From Heterobilharzia americana (taxonomy: Eukaryota > Platyhelminthes > Trematoda > Strigeidida > Schistosomatidae): a stretch of 64,000 bases of DNA. Location of the stretch: contig OX104127.1 of NCBI GenBank assembly GCA_944470555.2, forward strand, positions 49,528,934 to 49,592,933. Direction: 5' to 3'. Position numbers and translations under genes: made by a program. Positions 56,843 to 64,000 of this stretch are shown in pieces. Positions within the stretch are counted from its first letter, which is position 1; each line of letters begins with the position of its first letter. The notes below the pieces were generated by a model. That model saw only the letters and a program-made list of their open reading frames with translations, made no database searches and was not told where the DNA came from.

Positions 56843-56903
<61 letters not shown>
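56843..56903. repeat. (ATT)n microsatellite
   Basis: About 20 units; creates the poly-isoleucine run in an overlapping frame. Confidence 0.95.
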
Positions 56904-56905
<2 letters not shown>

Positions 56906-56974
56906 TGATGTCAGGTTTCCATTTTTGAACAAAAATATTTCTTTGCTGATTAAACCGAGTTGATCGGTCACTTT

Positions 56975-57240
56975 TGGCCTCCACATAGGAGCCTATATGA
57001 CAATCCAATCAACAACGGAGATCTGCAACTTATAACATCAAACACTATATAATACCTGTCGTATAAAGAGTGGCCACAGTGACCTAGTGGATAATGCTCT
57101 GACGTTTTAAGCGATTGGTTTAGGATTCGAGTTATATGCGGAATAACGTCACACACTGAGAGGCAAGTACATCTAGCTGGCGAGTTCCGAGTAGGATGAA
57201 ACGCGCATCTTAGATGTCACTGCTAGCCATTATCCATCAA
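56975..57240 (+). mobile_element. HH1 copy with compensated stem I
   Basis: 5' segment ACATAGGAGCCTATATGAC, head GTGACCTAGTGGATAATG, box-B-like GGATTCGAGTT, hammerhead 57168-57217 and 3' flank CACTGCTAGCCATTATCC. The core is CTGGCGA (A6 to G), so probably inactive, but stem I keeps seven pairs through paired changes. Confidence 0.75.
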
Positions 57241-57244
57241 TAAT

Positions 57245-58038
57245 ATCGAAAATATTTTCACTGCTGAAATGAAGATTTTGCCCCAATTGAGGTTAACAAC
57301 TTAAAAGACAACATCGTACAATCCTGCAAGGATTTTCTCTAGTCATTCGCAGTTTCGTTACTATGTCTTCTAGTTGATAAATTACCATAAAAGTATCTGG
57401 CTTACTTATAGGACGGGTACACATTGATCTCCAAGACTCATAGATAGCATGTTAAAATTGGATCGTTGGGCCAGAACTCAGTGCTTGGCATTTACCAGAT
57501 CCAAGCAGTTAAAGCTGAACAGCTAACCTTAACAAATATTTTCTATGCGCTTACTTCCTTACTCCAAAGCTGAATGGACTAATAAGTCAAGATATTTATT
57601 ACCAATACATTTAGAAATTCGTTTAAAATAAGCCACTGGCCTGCTACTTATTACTGACCAAGCAAGTGGTCAGAAAGAACTTGATAACAAAATGACACAC
57701 TATAAGGAGGTATCCAAATCCAAATAACCAGAAATGACTATTTTATCCTGACTACGAAAATTCTGACCACTGAACTGAGAGATGGAAAACAGAATTTCAA
57801 ATTTGAATTAGAAAAAGGTTTTACGCAGTTTTTCGAAAAAGACTCCATGCATTTTGTTCCCTTTAGAAGTTTGAGTATAAATGAAGAACTATTCGCAGAA
57901 TAACAGGATATCATTCTATTGTACAGATTCTATTCAGCTGCACACAAACCCTAGGAAAATAATAATAAAGAAGACGAGAATGCAGCTAATATATTTATAC
58001 ATAAAGTTTCGACGTGTTCAATTCAACACTTAGCTATC

Positions 58039-58040
<2 letters not shown>
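57245..58040. other. AT-rich stretch with no recognised gene
   Basis: Nothing recognised. Could be part of the intron preceding the exon at 58565. Confidence 0.4.

Positions 58041-58042
<2 letters not shown>

Positions 58043-58119
<77 letters not shown>
58043..58119. repeat. Compound (TA)n(GA)n microsatellite
   Basis: About 19 TA units switch abruptly to about 19 GA units at 58081. Confidence 0.95.
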
Positions 58120-58121
<2 letters not shown>

Positions 58122-58124
58122 TAA

Positions 58125-58450
58125 GGAATATTCCCCATGGACTGACAGCAGCTGAAGAACCAATGAAAATCTGGAAGCTCTAGACAGTTTTCGATTGATT
58201 GGCTGTGAGAATAAATACTTGCCTAAATGATGGGATGATGAACGCCCTTTATCGCAAAGTAGGAAAATGTAGACCACTGGATTTAGACTTAGTAATAGGA
58301 TGACGCTGAACCTGGAAGGCGCGAATTCGATCCCTGGCAAAGTCAAGGGTGCACGCGGCTCAAAAATCGCAAACTAGGTCGAGCAAGCTGTCTAGTACTC
58401 AAAGGCTTCCAATGGTTCTTCAAACCGATGTCGCTCCATCGTAAATACTC
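58125..58450. mobile_element. HH2 inverted pair, degraded
   Basis: The left arm (58133-58190) is reversed tail (CATGGACTGACAGCAGCTGA). The right arm (58255-58445) has GAAAATGTAGACCACTGG, a head, GAATTCGATCCCTGG (box B) and a ruined hammerhead region. It starts directly after the GA tract. Confidence 0.6.
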
Positions 58451-58564
58451 TTTATTTATCTCCATATTCTATACATATTTGAGTGGAAAGCTAAATCTTG
58501 AATTGAACACATTGGTACTTTACATACAGACACGTTCACGGCATTTTTATCTTCTTTATTACAG

Positions 58565-58749
58565 TATTGCTAGGGGTTTGCACGCAGTTGAAGAGAATTA
58601 ATGAAGTCACTGAAAAGACTTACTCACCTGTAATAATTGAAAGTGATCTAAGTGTGTTCTTGGGTCAAGTTCAAAAATCAATACATTATTTACACCAGAT
58701 GAACGCCATCCATAAGTATTTACGCCAAATAAACAAAGAAAGAAAATGA
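58565..58749 (+). CDS. Probable terminal exon of an unrecognised host gene
   Basis: A strong acceptor (TTTTTATCTTCTTTATTACAG ending 58564, polypyrimidine tract plus CAG) opens a frame running to TGA at 58747-58749. It encodes [20 protein letters not shown], then [20 protein letters not shown] and [19 protein letters not shown]. The mix of hydrophobic and charged residues suggests an amphipathic helical C-terminus. An AATAAA lies at 58823-58828, a sensible distance for polyadenylation. No family was recognised and upstream exons were not found, so the start of the protein is unknown. It sits in the same repeat-rich interval as HH2 and T3 copies, but is not itself similar to any repeat here. 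A chance open frame remains possible. Confidence 0.5.
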
Positions 58750-58822
58750 GAAGGAATGTCCCGCGAAACAACCGTATTGCAGGAAGATAATGCTGAGGTA
58801 ATGGACGTAAAAATATACCTAA

Positions 58823-58828
58823 AATAAA
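58823..58828 (+). promoter_or_regulatory. Possible polyadenylation signal
   Basis: AATAAA 74 bp after the TGA of the frame at 58565-58749. Such hexamers are common in AT-rich DNA, so this is only supportive. Confidence 0.35.
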
Positions 58829-58961
58829 TTAAATTTTGGAAAAAGAAGAAAATTATGATTTATGTTTTGCATTATTAAGAAATGTATCAATACTATGCAT
58901 TAAATTTCCAGCCAGCTTGAAAACAATAGTGTCACATTGAAATAAGGCAATATTCTTGTGA

Positions 58962-59160
58962 GTGGTGATTAAAGTGGGATAAAAACCTGGTCAGCAGTCG
59001 AGTCTTGTAGCTTTGTTGGTACAGCACCGGGTTAGAGACCTGGCAGTCGCCGGCTCGGATCTCGCTGCAGCCAGAATTTTCATCGTATCATAAATTATCA
59101 CCCAATATCAACTATACAAGTTTGTCAAATCACGGTTATCTCATAGTCAAAATGATAATC
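58962..59160 (+). mobile_element. T3 repeat copy, sense
   Basis: GTGAGTGGTGATTAAAGTGG, CGAGTCTTGTAGCTTTGTTG (box A arm), GGCTCGGATCTCGCTGC (box B arm), and tail TTATCACCCAATATCAACTA with CAAATCACGGTTATCTCA. Confidence 0.7.
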
Positions 59161-59211
59161 AGTACTCTTGTCATCAAAAATGCAAAACAGAAAGATATTA
59201 CTTATTTTCCG

Positions 59212-59219
59212 AACTATTA
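59212..59219. repeat. 8-bp target duplication, left
   Basis: AACTATTA, repeated at 59362-59369. Confidence 0.75.
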
Positions 59220-59361
59220 GGGCGATTTTAAAGGCCACCCTAATAACTGCCAAAATAACCAATCAAGTTGCGGTATTTTGGCTGAGAAGACAATTTTTCG
59301 AAGAATAGAGAAACGTGATTGGTTATTTCATCAGTTGCTAAAGTGGCTTATAAAATCGCCC
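59220..59361. mobile_element. 142-bp MITE, Merlin-like
   Basis: Terminal inverted repeats of about 50 bp start GGGCGATTTTA at the left and end TAAAATCGCCC at the right; AAATAACCAATCA is matched by TGATTGGTTATTT. The element is flanked by an exact 8-bp duplication AACTATTA. Merlin DNA transposons, known from schistosomes, make 8-9 bp duplications and have GG-starting inverted repeats. Family assignment is inferred from that. No transposase is encoded. Confidence 0.75.
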
Positions 59362-59369
59362 AACTATTA
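59362..59369. repeat. 8-bp target duplication, right
   Basis: AACTATTA; pairs with 59212-59219. Confidence 0.75.
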
Positions 59370-59694
59370 ATTTCACTGCATTTGAATTTTATTCCGACTA
59401 GTGTATATAAAATATTTTAACCGCAAATAACAAAATACACTATTCCCTTATCAGTGCGTAGTCAACTTAGAAGATAATTAAAGTAATTATTTCTAAAAAT
59501 GTTAAAATCCCTAATATTATAGAGCGTAAATAACGCTTTGGATTAACAATAATCGAAACTAATCACAATCTTCCAATAGATATAATGAGGCTATAGGTTT
59601 CTGTTTTAGGTTTTAGAAATAGTTCCCATATAAAATTGATAGTCAAGAGAGATATAGTAACGTAGAGAAACACGAACAAATATAAATTTAAAGA

Positions 59695-60010
59695 AGTTTT
59701 CATCATGAATTGACATCAGTTGAAAAACCATTGAAAAATCGGGAGCAGTTGATAACTGTGTCAACCTAGTTCTGGACTCTTCAGTAGTGAATACACATGA
59801 CCGAATCAGGGTTACAGCTCAGAATGATCAAGTATTATGAGGGGCGCATTACTATTCAGCCACAGGGATGAAGTAAATAAGGTTCATTGTTTCCTAGTTA
59901 TTTTAACTCGCGATAAAGTGCAAACATCATCCAATAACATCGGTAGGCATCCACCTCAGTTACGATGGCTAACCCTACAAGTCACGACAATTCATATTAA
60001 TTTAATCATC
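59695..60010 (-). mobile_element. HH2 copy, degraded
   Basis: Reversed tail CATGAATTGACATCAGTTGA, a hammerhead relic (minus: CTACTGAAGAGTCCAGAACT, then GACACAG in place of GAAACAG), and the 5' segment near 59960-60000 (GGCTAACCCTACAAGTCACG). Confidence 0.6.
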
Positions 60011-60474
60011 TCAACATACTTTTATAGAACTAGAGAGAGGGAAAGAGAGAGTCTACAGAAACAGGAGTATATTTCGGTAATCATTACGAGAGATGATGAA
60101 GGACTAATCAAACTGTACCGAAATTTTTACAGTTGTAAAATGTATTTTTATGGCTTTTGGAAAAATATAAGATAGAAATGTCGAAATAAGTCGTGTTAAG
60201 TGCCTAAATATCATGCTACTCAGTCTAACTTGTCGTCTCCTATATTCGAAAATGTATAAATTGCCGCAGACTATGATGAAACTGTACAATCACTGATACT
60301 TGAGAGATCAAATTCTTTGAAAAAACATAGAGTGCACCCTTATATTGAGATGAAAAATAACCCCAGAAAAGGTTTTGGTCAGATGCATTTTACATCACTG
60401 TGGCATAACTTCTGGAAAATTAACAAGTTAACGATCACTTCTATTTGAGTGATATAGTTAACTGTTATCTGCCT

Positions 60475-60745
60475 GATAACCAGTAGTGGAATTTAGGACG
60501 CGATTCCCATCCTCTTTGGGACTCACCAGCTGGATGTACTAGCACCACAAAGAATAATGTTGTCCCCACTGAGATTCGAACCCAGTACCTATCGTTTCAA
60601 ACACCAAAGTGTTGTCCACTAGGCCAGTGGGACACAAAAGCCACCTCTTGTGTAACGGGTAGCATTTGTTGCTTGATACTTGTAATCTCTTGTCGGTAAA
60701 CTGAATCGAATCACCCAATGTCTGATAGTAGACGGGCTCCTACAG
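60475..60745 (-). mobile_element. HH1 copy with inactivated ribozyme
   Basis: On the minus strand: head CCACTGGCCTAGTGGACAAC, box B GGGTTCGAATCTC (60573-60585), then CATCCAGCTGGTGAGTCCC with GGGAA in place of GAAA. Two core changes (A6 to G, GAAA lost). Stem I is nearly complete. Confidence 0.75.
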
Positions 60746-60749
60746 TGAT

Positions 60750-61430
60750 GTAGTAGCTTCAATCATGAAATTATTTACATATTTCAATTGGTTTACAAGT
60801 TGATGTTCTTAAAATAGAAGAACAGCATAGTCAAATAGTTTTCTCAGCCGAAAATTTCAATATTATTTATATCAACTTACAAGTTAACACGATAACAACA
60901 AACTGAGCCAGAAAAATTCCAACGCATAAGCCAAATAGAAATAAACTATGAGGATTATACTAAAAACAGAAAGACGATAGAAAAAATATACACATAAAAT
61001 GTGCTCACTTTTTTTAATATACTAGGTGCTAAGAATAGTTCACAGGTAAACATATACCTAAGGTTTACGACCAGTGCTGAGCACTTGAGACTTGATGGCT
61101 ATAAAGATTATCATACGGTGAATAACTTGTGTAAAAATTAAAATTTTTGTATTATATCTTTCATATGCGTTCCCCTAACACAAAAATGTTGTTTCTGCAT
61201 ACGAAGTAAAAGTTACTATAGGTTTTCAGTTGTTCTAAAAAACAACAGAATGAGAACTTTGTTTATTTCAAATAAATCTACGAACAAAGAGCAGTACGAA
61301 TGTAAGCGTACATATTGGTGACTGTGAATAGATACTTATGTAAGATACGTTTTCATTTGCATCAGAACAGCTGTCTTCCCTTTGTATATGCAAAAACCGT
61401 TTTTCAAAATCCCAACAACCAAATGCAAAA
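60750..61430. other. AT-rich stretch with no recognised gene
   Basis: Nothing recognised. Confidence 0.45.
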
Positions 61431-61439
61431 CGAAGAAAC

Positions 61440-61990
61440 AATACAATCTGGAGGTCATGCGTGCGCATTGCTAAGGAGTCCCATACTAGGACGAAACAGC
61501 TGTTCAGTGCTCTTGAGTCTCTAATGCTTCTCCAACTGATGTCAGTCCATGATGAATACCAACCTGAAGTCAATAAATAAATCCCCATAAACCTCCAAAT
61601 TAAATTCATCTAGTACGCATTGGTAACTAGTTTCGAATGATGATTCCCGAAGTTCTAGTGAGGAGTCGTGATCGGTGAAGCAAACTAAGTAGAACATGAG
61701 GACAGTTACTCAACAACGGCATTAGATGGAGAGGGCACTATACTGCAAACTGAAAGAAATAAAAATTAGGGACCAGTGAGTTCTGATCCAGTGGTTCAAT
61801 GGCAACGTTCTTCCAGCGGAAGCTGAAGGTCCTGGGTTCGATCCCTGCGCTGGTCATGGATGCTCACTGCTGAAAAGTCCCATACTAGGAAAAACGGCTC
61901 TCCAGTACCTCCAGGTTTCCGACGTTTCTACAACTGATGTCAGTCCATGATGAATACCAGCCTGAAGAAACAACAGTCTGCGTATGAATA
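61440..61990 (+). mobile_element. HH2 tandem dimer with two hammerheads one unit apart
   Basis: First hammerhead 61463-61510, then tail (GATGAATACCAACCTGAAGT, 61549) and AAATCCCCATAAACCTCC (61578). The next unit's 5' segment follows (GAGGAGTCGTGATCGG, 61660), then head (CCAGTGGTTCAATGGCAAC, 61788), a perfect box B GGTTCGATCCC (61835-61845), a second hammerhead at 61864-61908 and a second tail ending AATACCAGCCTGAAG (61966). Equivalent cleavage positions are 398 bp apart. No spacer is visible. Confidence 0.8.
61463..61510 (+). ncRNA. HH2 hammerhead, one core change
   Basis: CTAAGGA (G5 to A), GTCC-CATACTA-GGAC perfect, GAAA at 61493-61496, stem III A-CAGCTG-T, cleavage position after T61504. 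Stem I GCATTG/CAGTGC pairs six bases with one G-U. A single substitution separates it from a full consensus. Confidence 0.7.
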
Positions 61991-62014
61991 TTTCTTAAAG
62001 ATACTATTAAATCT

Positions 62015-62110
62015 GGGTTGTATTGTGTTCCCTGAGCTGGGTTGTTTAATCGATTAAACGACGATTAAACAACACAATACAATCAAGACCACCCAATTGA
62101 GCTACAAATA
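62015..62110. repeat. PLE1-type terminus as a small head-to-head palindrome
   Basis: GGGTTGTATTGTGTTCCCTG with GTTGTTTAATCG (62027-62058) is followed by the reverse CGATTAAACAACACAATACA (62066-62085) and AATTGAGCTACAAATAGT, the same end sequence as at 3723 and 5370. Confidence 0.65.
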
Positions 62111-62320
62111 GTTTCCACCATTTCATACTATTAAATGCACACGTTATACGTCACTGGAAAGTCTTTTAAGATTGAATGAAGAATACCTAACATTCTTTAT
62201 AAATTACCAGGGCTAATGAGATATTTACCTGCATTCACATTCATTTTACAGTCTCAAAGCTGTACAATGTGTGAAAACCGCTCAAAAAGGATATAATTAG
62301 GGTGGGAACATCAGCTGATA

Positions 62321-62321
<1 letters not shown>

Positions 62322-62380
<59 letters not shown>
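62322..62380. repeat. (AT)n microsatellite
   Basis: About 29 units, the longest AT tract in the window. Confidence 0.95.
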
Positions 62381-62382
<2 letters not shown>

Positions 62383-62419
62383 CTTTGAAGAAAAGGCTTG
62401 CATACATCATCAAGCCAAT

Positions 62420-62885
62420 ATACTGGCAAAATCCTAGTGAGATAGAAACAAAATAGATTTCTGAAGTTTCGTGACCTCGTAGAAGTCACTTCTTCAGAGA
62501 ATAAAACCTGTGCAAGTTATAGCATGTCTAAATAGTAGAAAGAGACAAACCACATAACGTTGTTCATACATGATCATAATAATATAGGAATAAATGTTAT
62601 CGTTATCACTTATTAGCCCGTGAGTTCAACGTGAAGATGTGAATATGTGTGCACATGCAGATGTATGTGAAGGTGTGAGGAAAATACTATAACTACGATG
62701 ATAACGATAACATTTACTCCTAGATTATTATTATCAAGTATGAAACAACTTGATCTCATTAGTCTCCATTTCCTATTTAAACATGCCATAACTTGTACAG
62801 GCTTTATCCTCTGAAGAAGCGATTTCCACGAAGTCGTGAAAAGTCAGAAATGTATTATATTTCTACCTCATTGGGATTTAACAAA
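62420..62885. repeat. P4 large palindrome
   Basis: Arms of about 190 bp (62420-62608 and 62697-62885) are reverse complements at roughly 80 percent by eye, around an 88-bp spacer. Each carries, pointing outward from the centre, GATAACGATAACATTTA near the inner end and CTCTGAAGAAG...GTCGTGAAA or GTCACGAAA farther out. Confidence 0.75.
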
Positions 62886-62908
62886 TATATTTCCTTTATG
62901 ATCTATTT

Positions 62909-63975
62909 GCGTCGACCGAGAAGTAATTTGGAAACTGCTTCAATACTACGGAGTACCGCAAACCTTTATCCGCCTCATTCAACAGCTATATGAAGATGCC
63001 ACATGCCAAGTAATTCACAATGGGCAGCTCAGTGATGCTTTTGAAGTGAAGACAGGAGTGAAACAAGGCTGCTGCCTACTATCACCCATGATATTCCTGA
63101 TTGTGGTGGACTGGATCATGCAGCAAACAGTAGGCAGCGAGAAGAGGGGGATACGCTGGCTGGACTGAGGAAAAGAACCTAGAAGACTTGGATTTCGCCG
63201 ATGACTTGTGCCTAATGTCACATAAACTTGAAGATCTGCAGGCAAAAACTAACAAGTTGATAGGAGAGGCAGGGCAGCGAAGACGGGACTTCAGGTGAAT
63301 ATAGAGAAGACAGAGGTGATGAAGATACCGCACTACCAACAACAACAAACTCCAATCACCGTCAACGGAGAAACTTAAAGGAAATAACCTCCTTCACTTA
63401 TCTAGGAAGCACTGTTTCAACTACAGGCGGGACGGACGAGAACTTCAAAGTCAGAATCGGAAAAGCAAGACGGGCGTTCATTAGCCTGAAACCAGTGTGG
63501 ATATCTTCTGCACTCAGCACAAAGCGTGAACAAGATCCGGATTTTCAACACCAACGTCAAGTCAGTGCTTCTGTATGGTTCAGAGACTTAGCGCGTCACG
63601 AAAGGGATTTCCAATAAACTACAGATATTCATCAACAGCTGATTACGCTGGCTAGTTACTGAAGATCAGATGGATTGCCAGAAAGAATAAGCAACAAGGA
63701 GCTCTGGGAACGAACCAACCAAGAACCTATTGTTGAACAAATGTGCAGGAGGAAGTGGAGATGGATTGGCCATGCACTGAGAAGGCCGACTGAGGACATC
63801 ACGTGTCAGGCCAGTTGCTCGAGTGGAATCCGCATGGGAAGCGACGAGTTGGACGTCCAAGGGTGACATGGAGGAGATCGTGTGAGGAGGAAATGAGAGC
63901 TTCTGGGCTGTCGTGGGACCAGGTTCAAAAGATCTCAGAGAACAGAGGTCACTCATCATCATCATCATTATCAAC
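62909..63975 (+). mobile_element. RTE/SR2-like retrotransposon, copy D (5'-truncated)
   Basis: Homology to copy A starts at GCGTCGACCGAGAAGTAATT, inside the RT palm, and runs to a 3' tail of CATCATCATCATCATTATCA (63955-63974). The tail unit differs from the AATAAT tails of the other copies. It abuts the P4 palindrome. Confidence 0.85.
62911..63915 (+). pseudogene. RTE RT C-terminal half (copy D)
   Basis: Begins just after motif A. GVKQGCCLLSPMIFLIVVDW (near 63058) has an extra Cys in motif B. Motif C is the intact FADDLCLM (near 63195). KVRIGKARRAFISLKPVW (near 63450) and a GRPRVTWRR-like region in another frame (near 63860) follow. Several frameshifts and stops, for example near 63165 and 63290. 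Non-functional without the endonuclease and N-terminal RT. Confidence 0.82.
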
Positions 63976-64000
63976 ATAGGACCAGGCATTACTGCGTAAA

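Noticed and set aside
56754..56963. Frame with a poly-isoleucine run
   Set aside because: The run is the translated (ATT)n microsatellite.
62785..62835. Calling the P4 CTGAAGAAG...GAAA block a hammerhead
   Set aside because: An extra unpaired A sits between the core and the only possible stem II, and stems I and III are not evident. Kept as a finding to test, not annotated as a ribozyme.

Overview
The window looks like a piece of a blood-fluke (Schistosoma or close relative) nuclear genome. It is AT-rich and gene-poor, with long (AT)n and (ATT)n microsatellites. It is packed with schistosome-type repeats: RTE/SR2-like non-LTR retrotransposons, Penelope-like elements (PLEs) with GIY-YIG endonucleases, and tRNA-headed SINE-like repeats of the Sm-alpha type that carry hammerhead ribozymes. 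The species cannot be fixed from sequence alone. Very little is host coding sequence: one clear internal exon of an XPR1-like phosphate exporter (22552-22825, minus), one probable terminal exon of an unrecognised gene (58565-58749, plus) and one weak candidate exon (42152-42304, minus).

Layout. 1-3490: AT-rich, one Sm-alpha copy at 1395-1645. 3490-5620: a decayed PLE on the minus strand, bracketed by inverted copies of its own terminus. 5620-9740: scattered tRNA-like repeats (T3 family). 11003-14375: a structurally complete RTE/SR2-like element (minus) with a 12-bp target duplication. 16440-19215: degenerate Sm-alpha, T3 and HH2 repeats. 20520-22830: inverted-repeat relics and the XPR1 exon. 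23100-25020: two inverted HH2 pairs. 25270-27060: a PLE whose reading frame is interrupted by a 216-bp insertion with a 43-bp target duplication; an inverted copy of the insert lies just downstream. 28705-32390: a second full-length RTE copy, inflated by local short-repeat expansions, next to a PLE reverse-transcriptase fragment. 36205-37113: a third, 5'-truncated RTE copy. 39655-40035: tandem Sm-alpha. 41160-48770: SINE-like repeats, a palindrome and a PLE relic carrying an HH2 insertion. 49380-51930: an old endonuclease/reverse-transcriptase relic of a different non-LTR family. 52690-62120: dense small repeats, a 142-bp Merlin-like MITE and the probable terminal exon. 62420-64000: a large palindrome followed by a fourth, 5'-truncated RTE copy.

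Local family labels: HH1 = Sm-alpha-like, canonical CUGAUGA hammerhead. HH2 = a second tRNA-headed family of about 400 nt with its own hammerhead (CUGAGGA core; stem I GCACTG/CAGTGC; stem II GTCC/GGAC; stem III A-CAGCTG-T). T3 = tRNA-like repeat with GGGTGATGATTGAAGG ends. P4 = family with a CTGAAGAAG motif seen as palindromes. T5 = another tRNA-headed repeat. The most interesting signals are (1) HH2, found as a tandem dimer with ribozymes one unit apart and as terminally redundant monomers, the arrangement expected from circular or multimeric self-cleaving RNA; and (2) head-to-head inverted dimers recurring in at least five unrelated repeat families, including the PLEs, which suggests a common insertion route. 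No RNA gene, CRISPR array, operon or bacterial feature was found. All mobile-element reading frames are broken.
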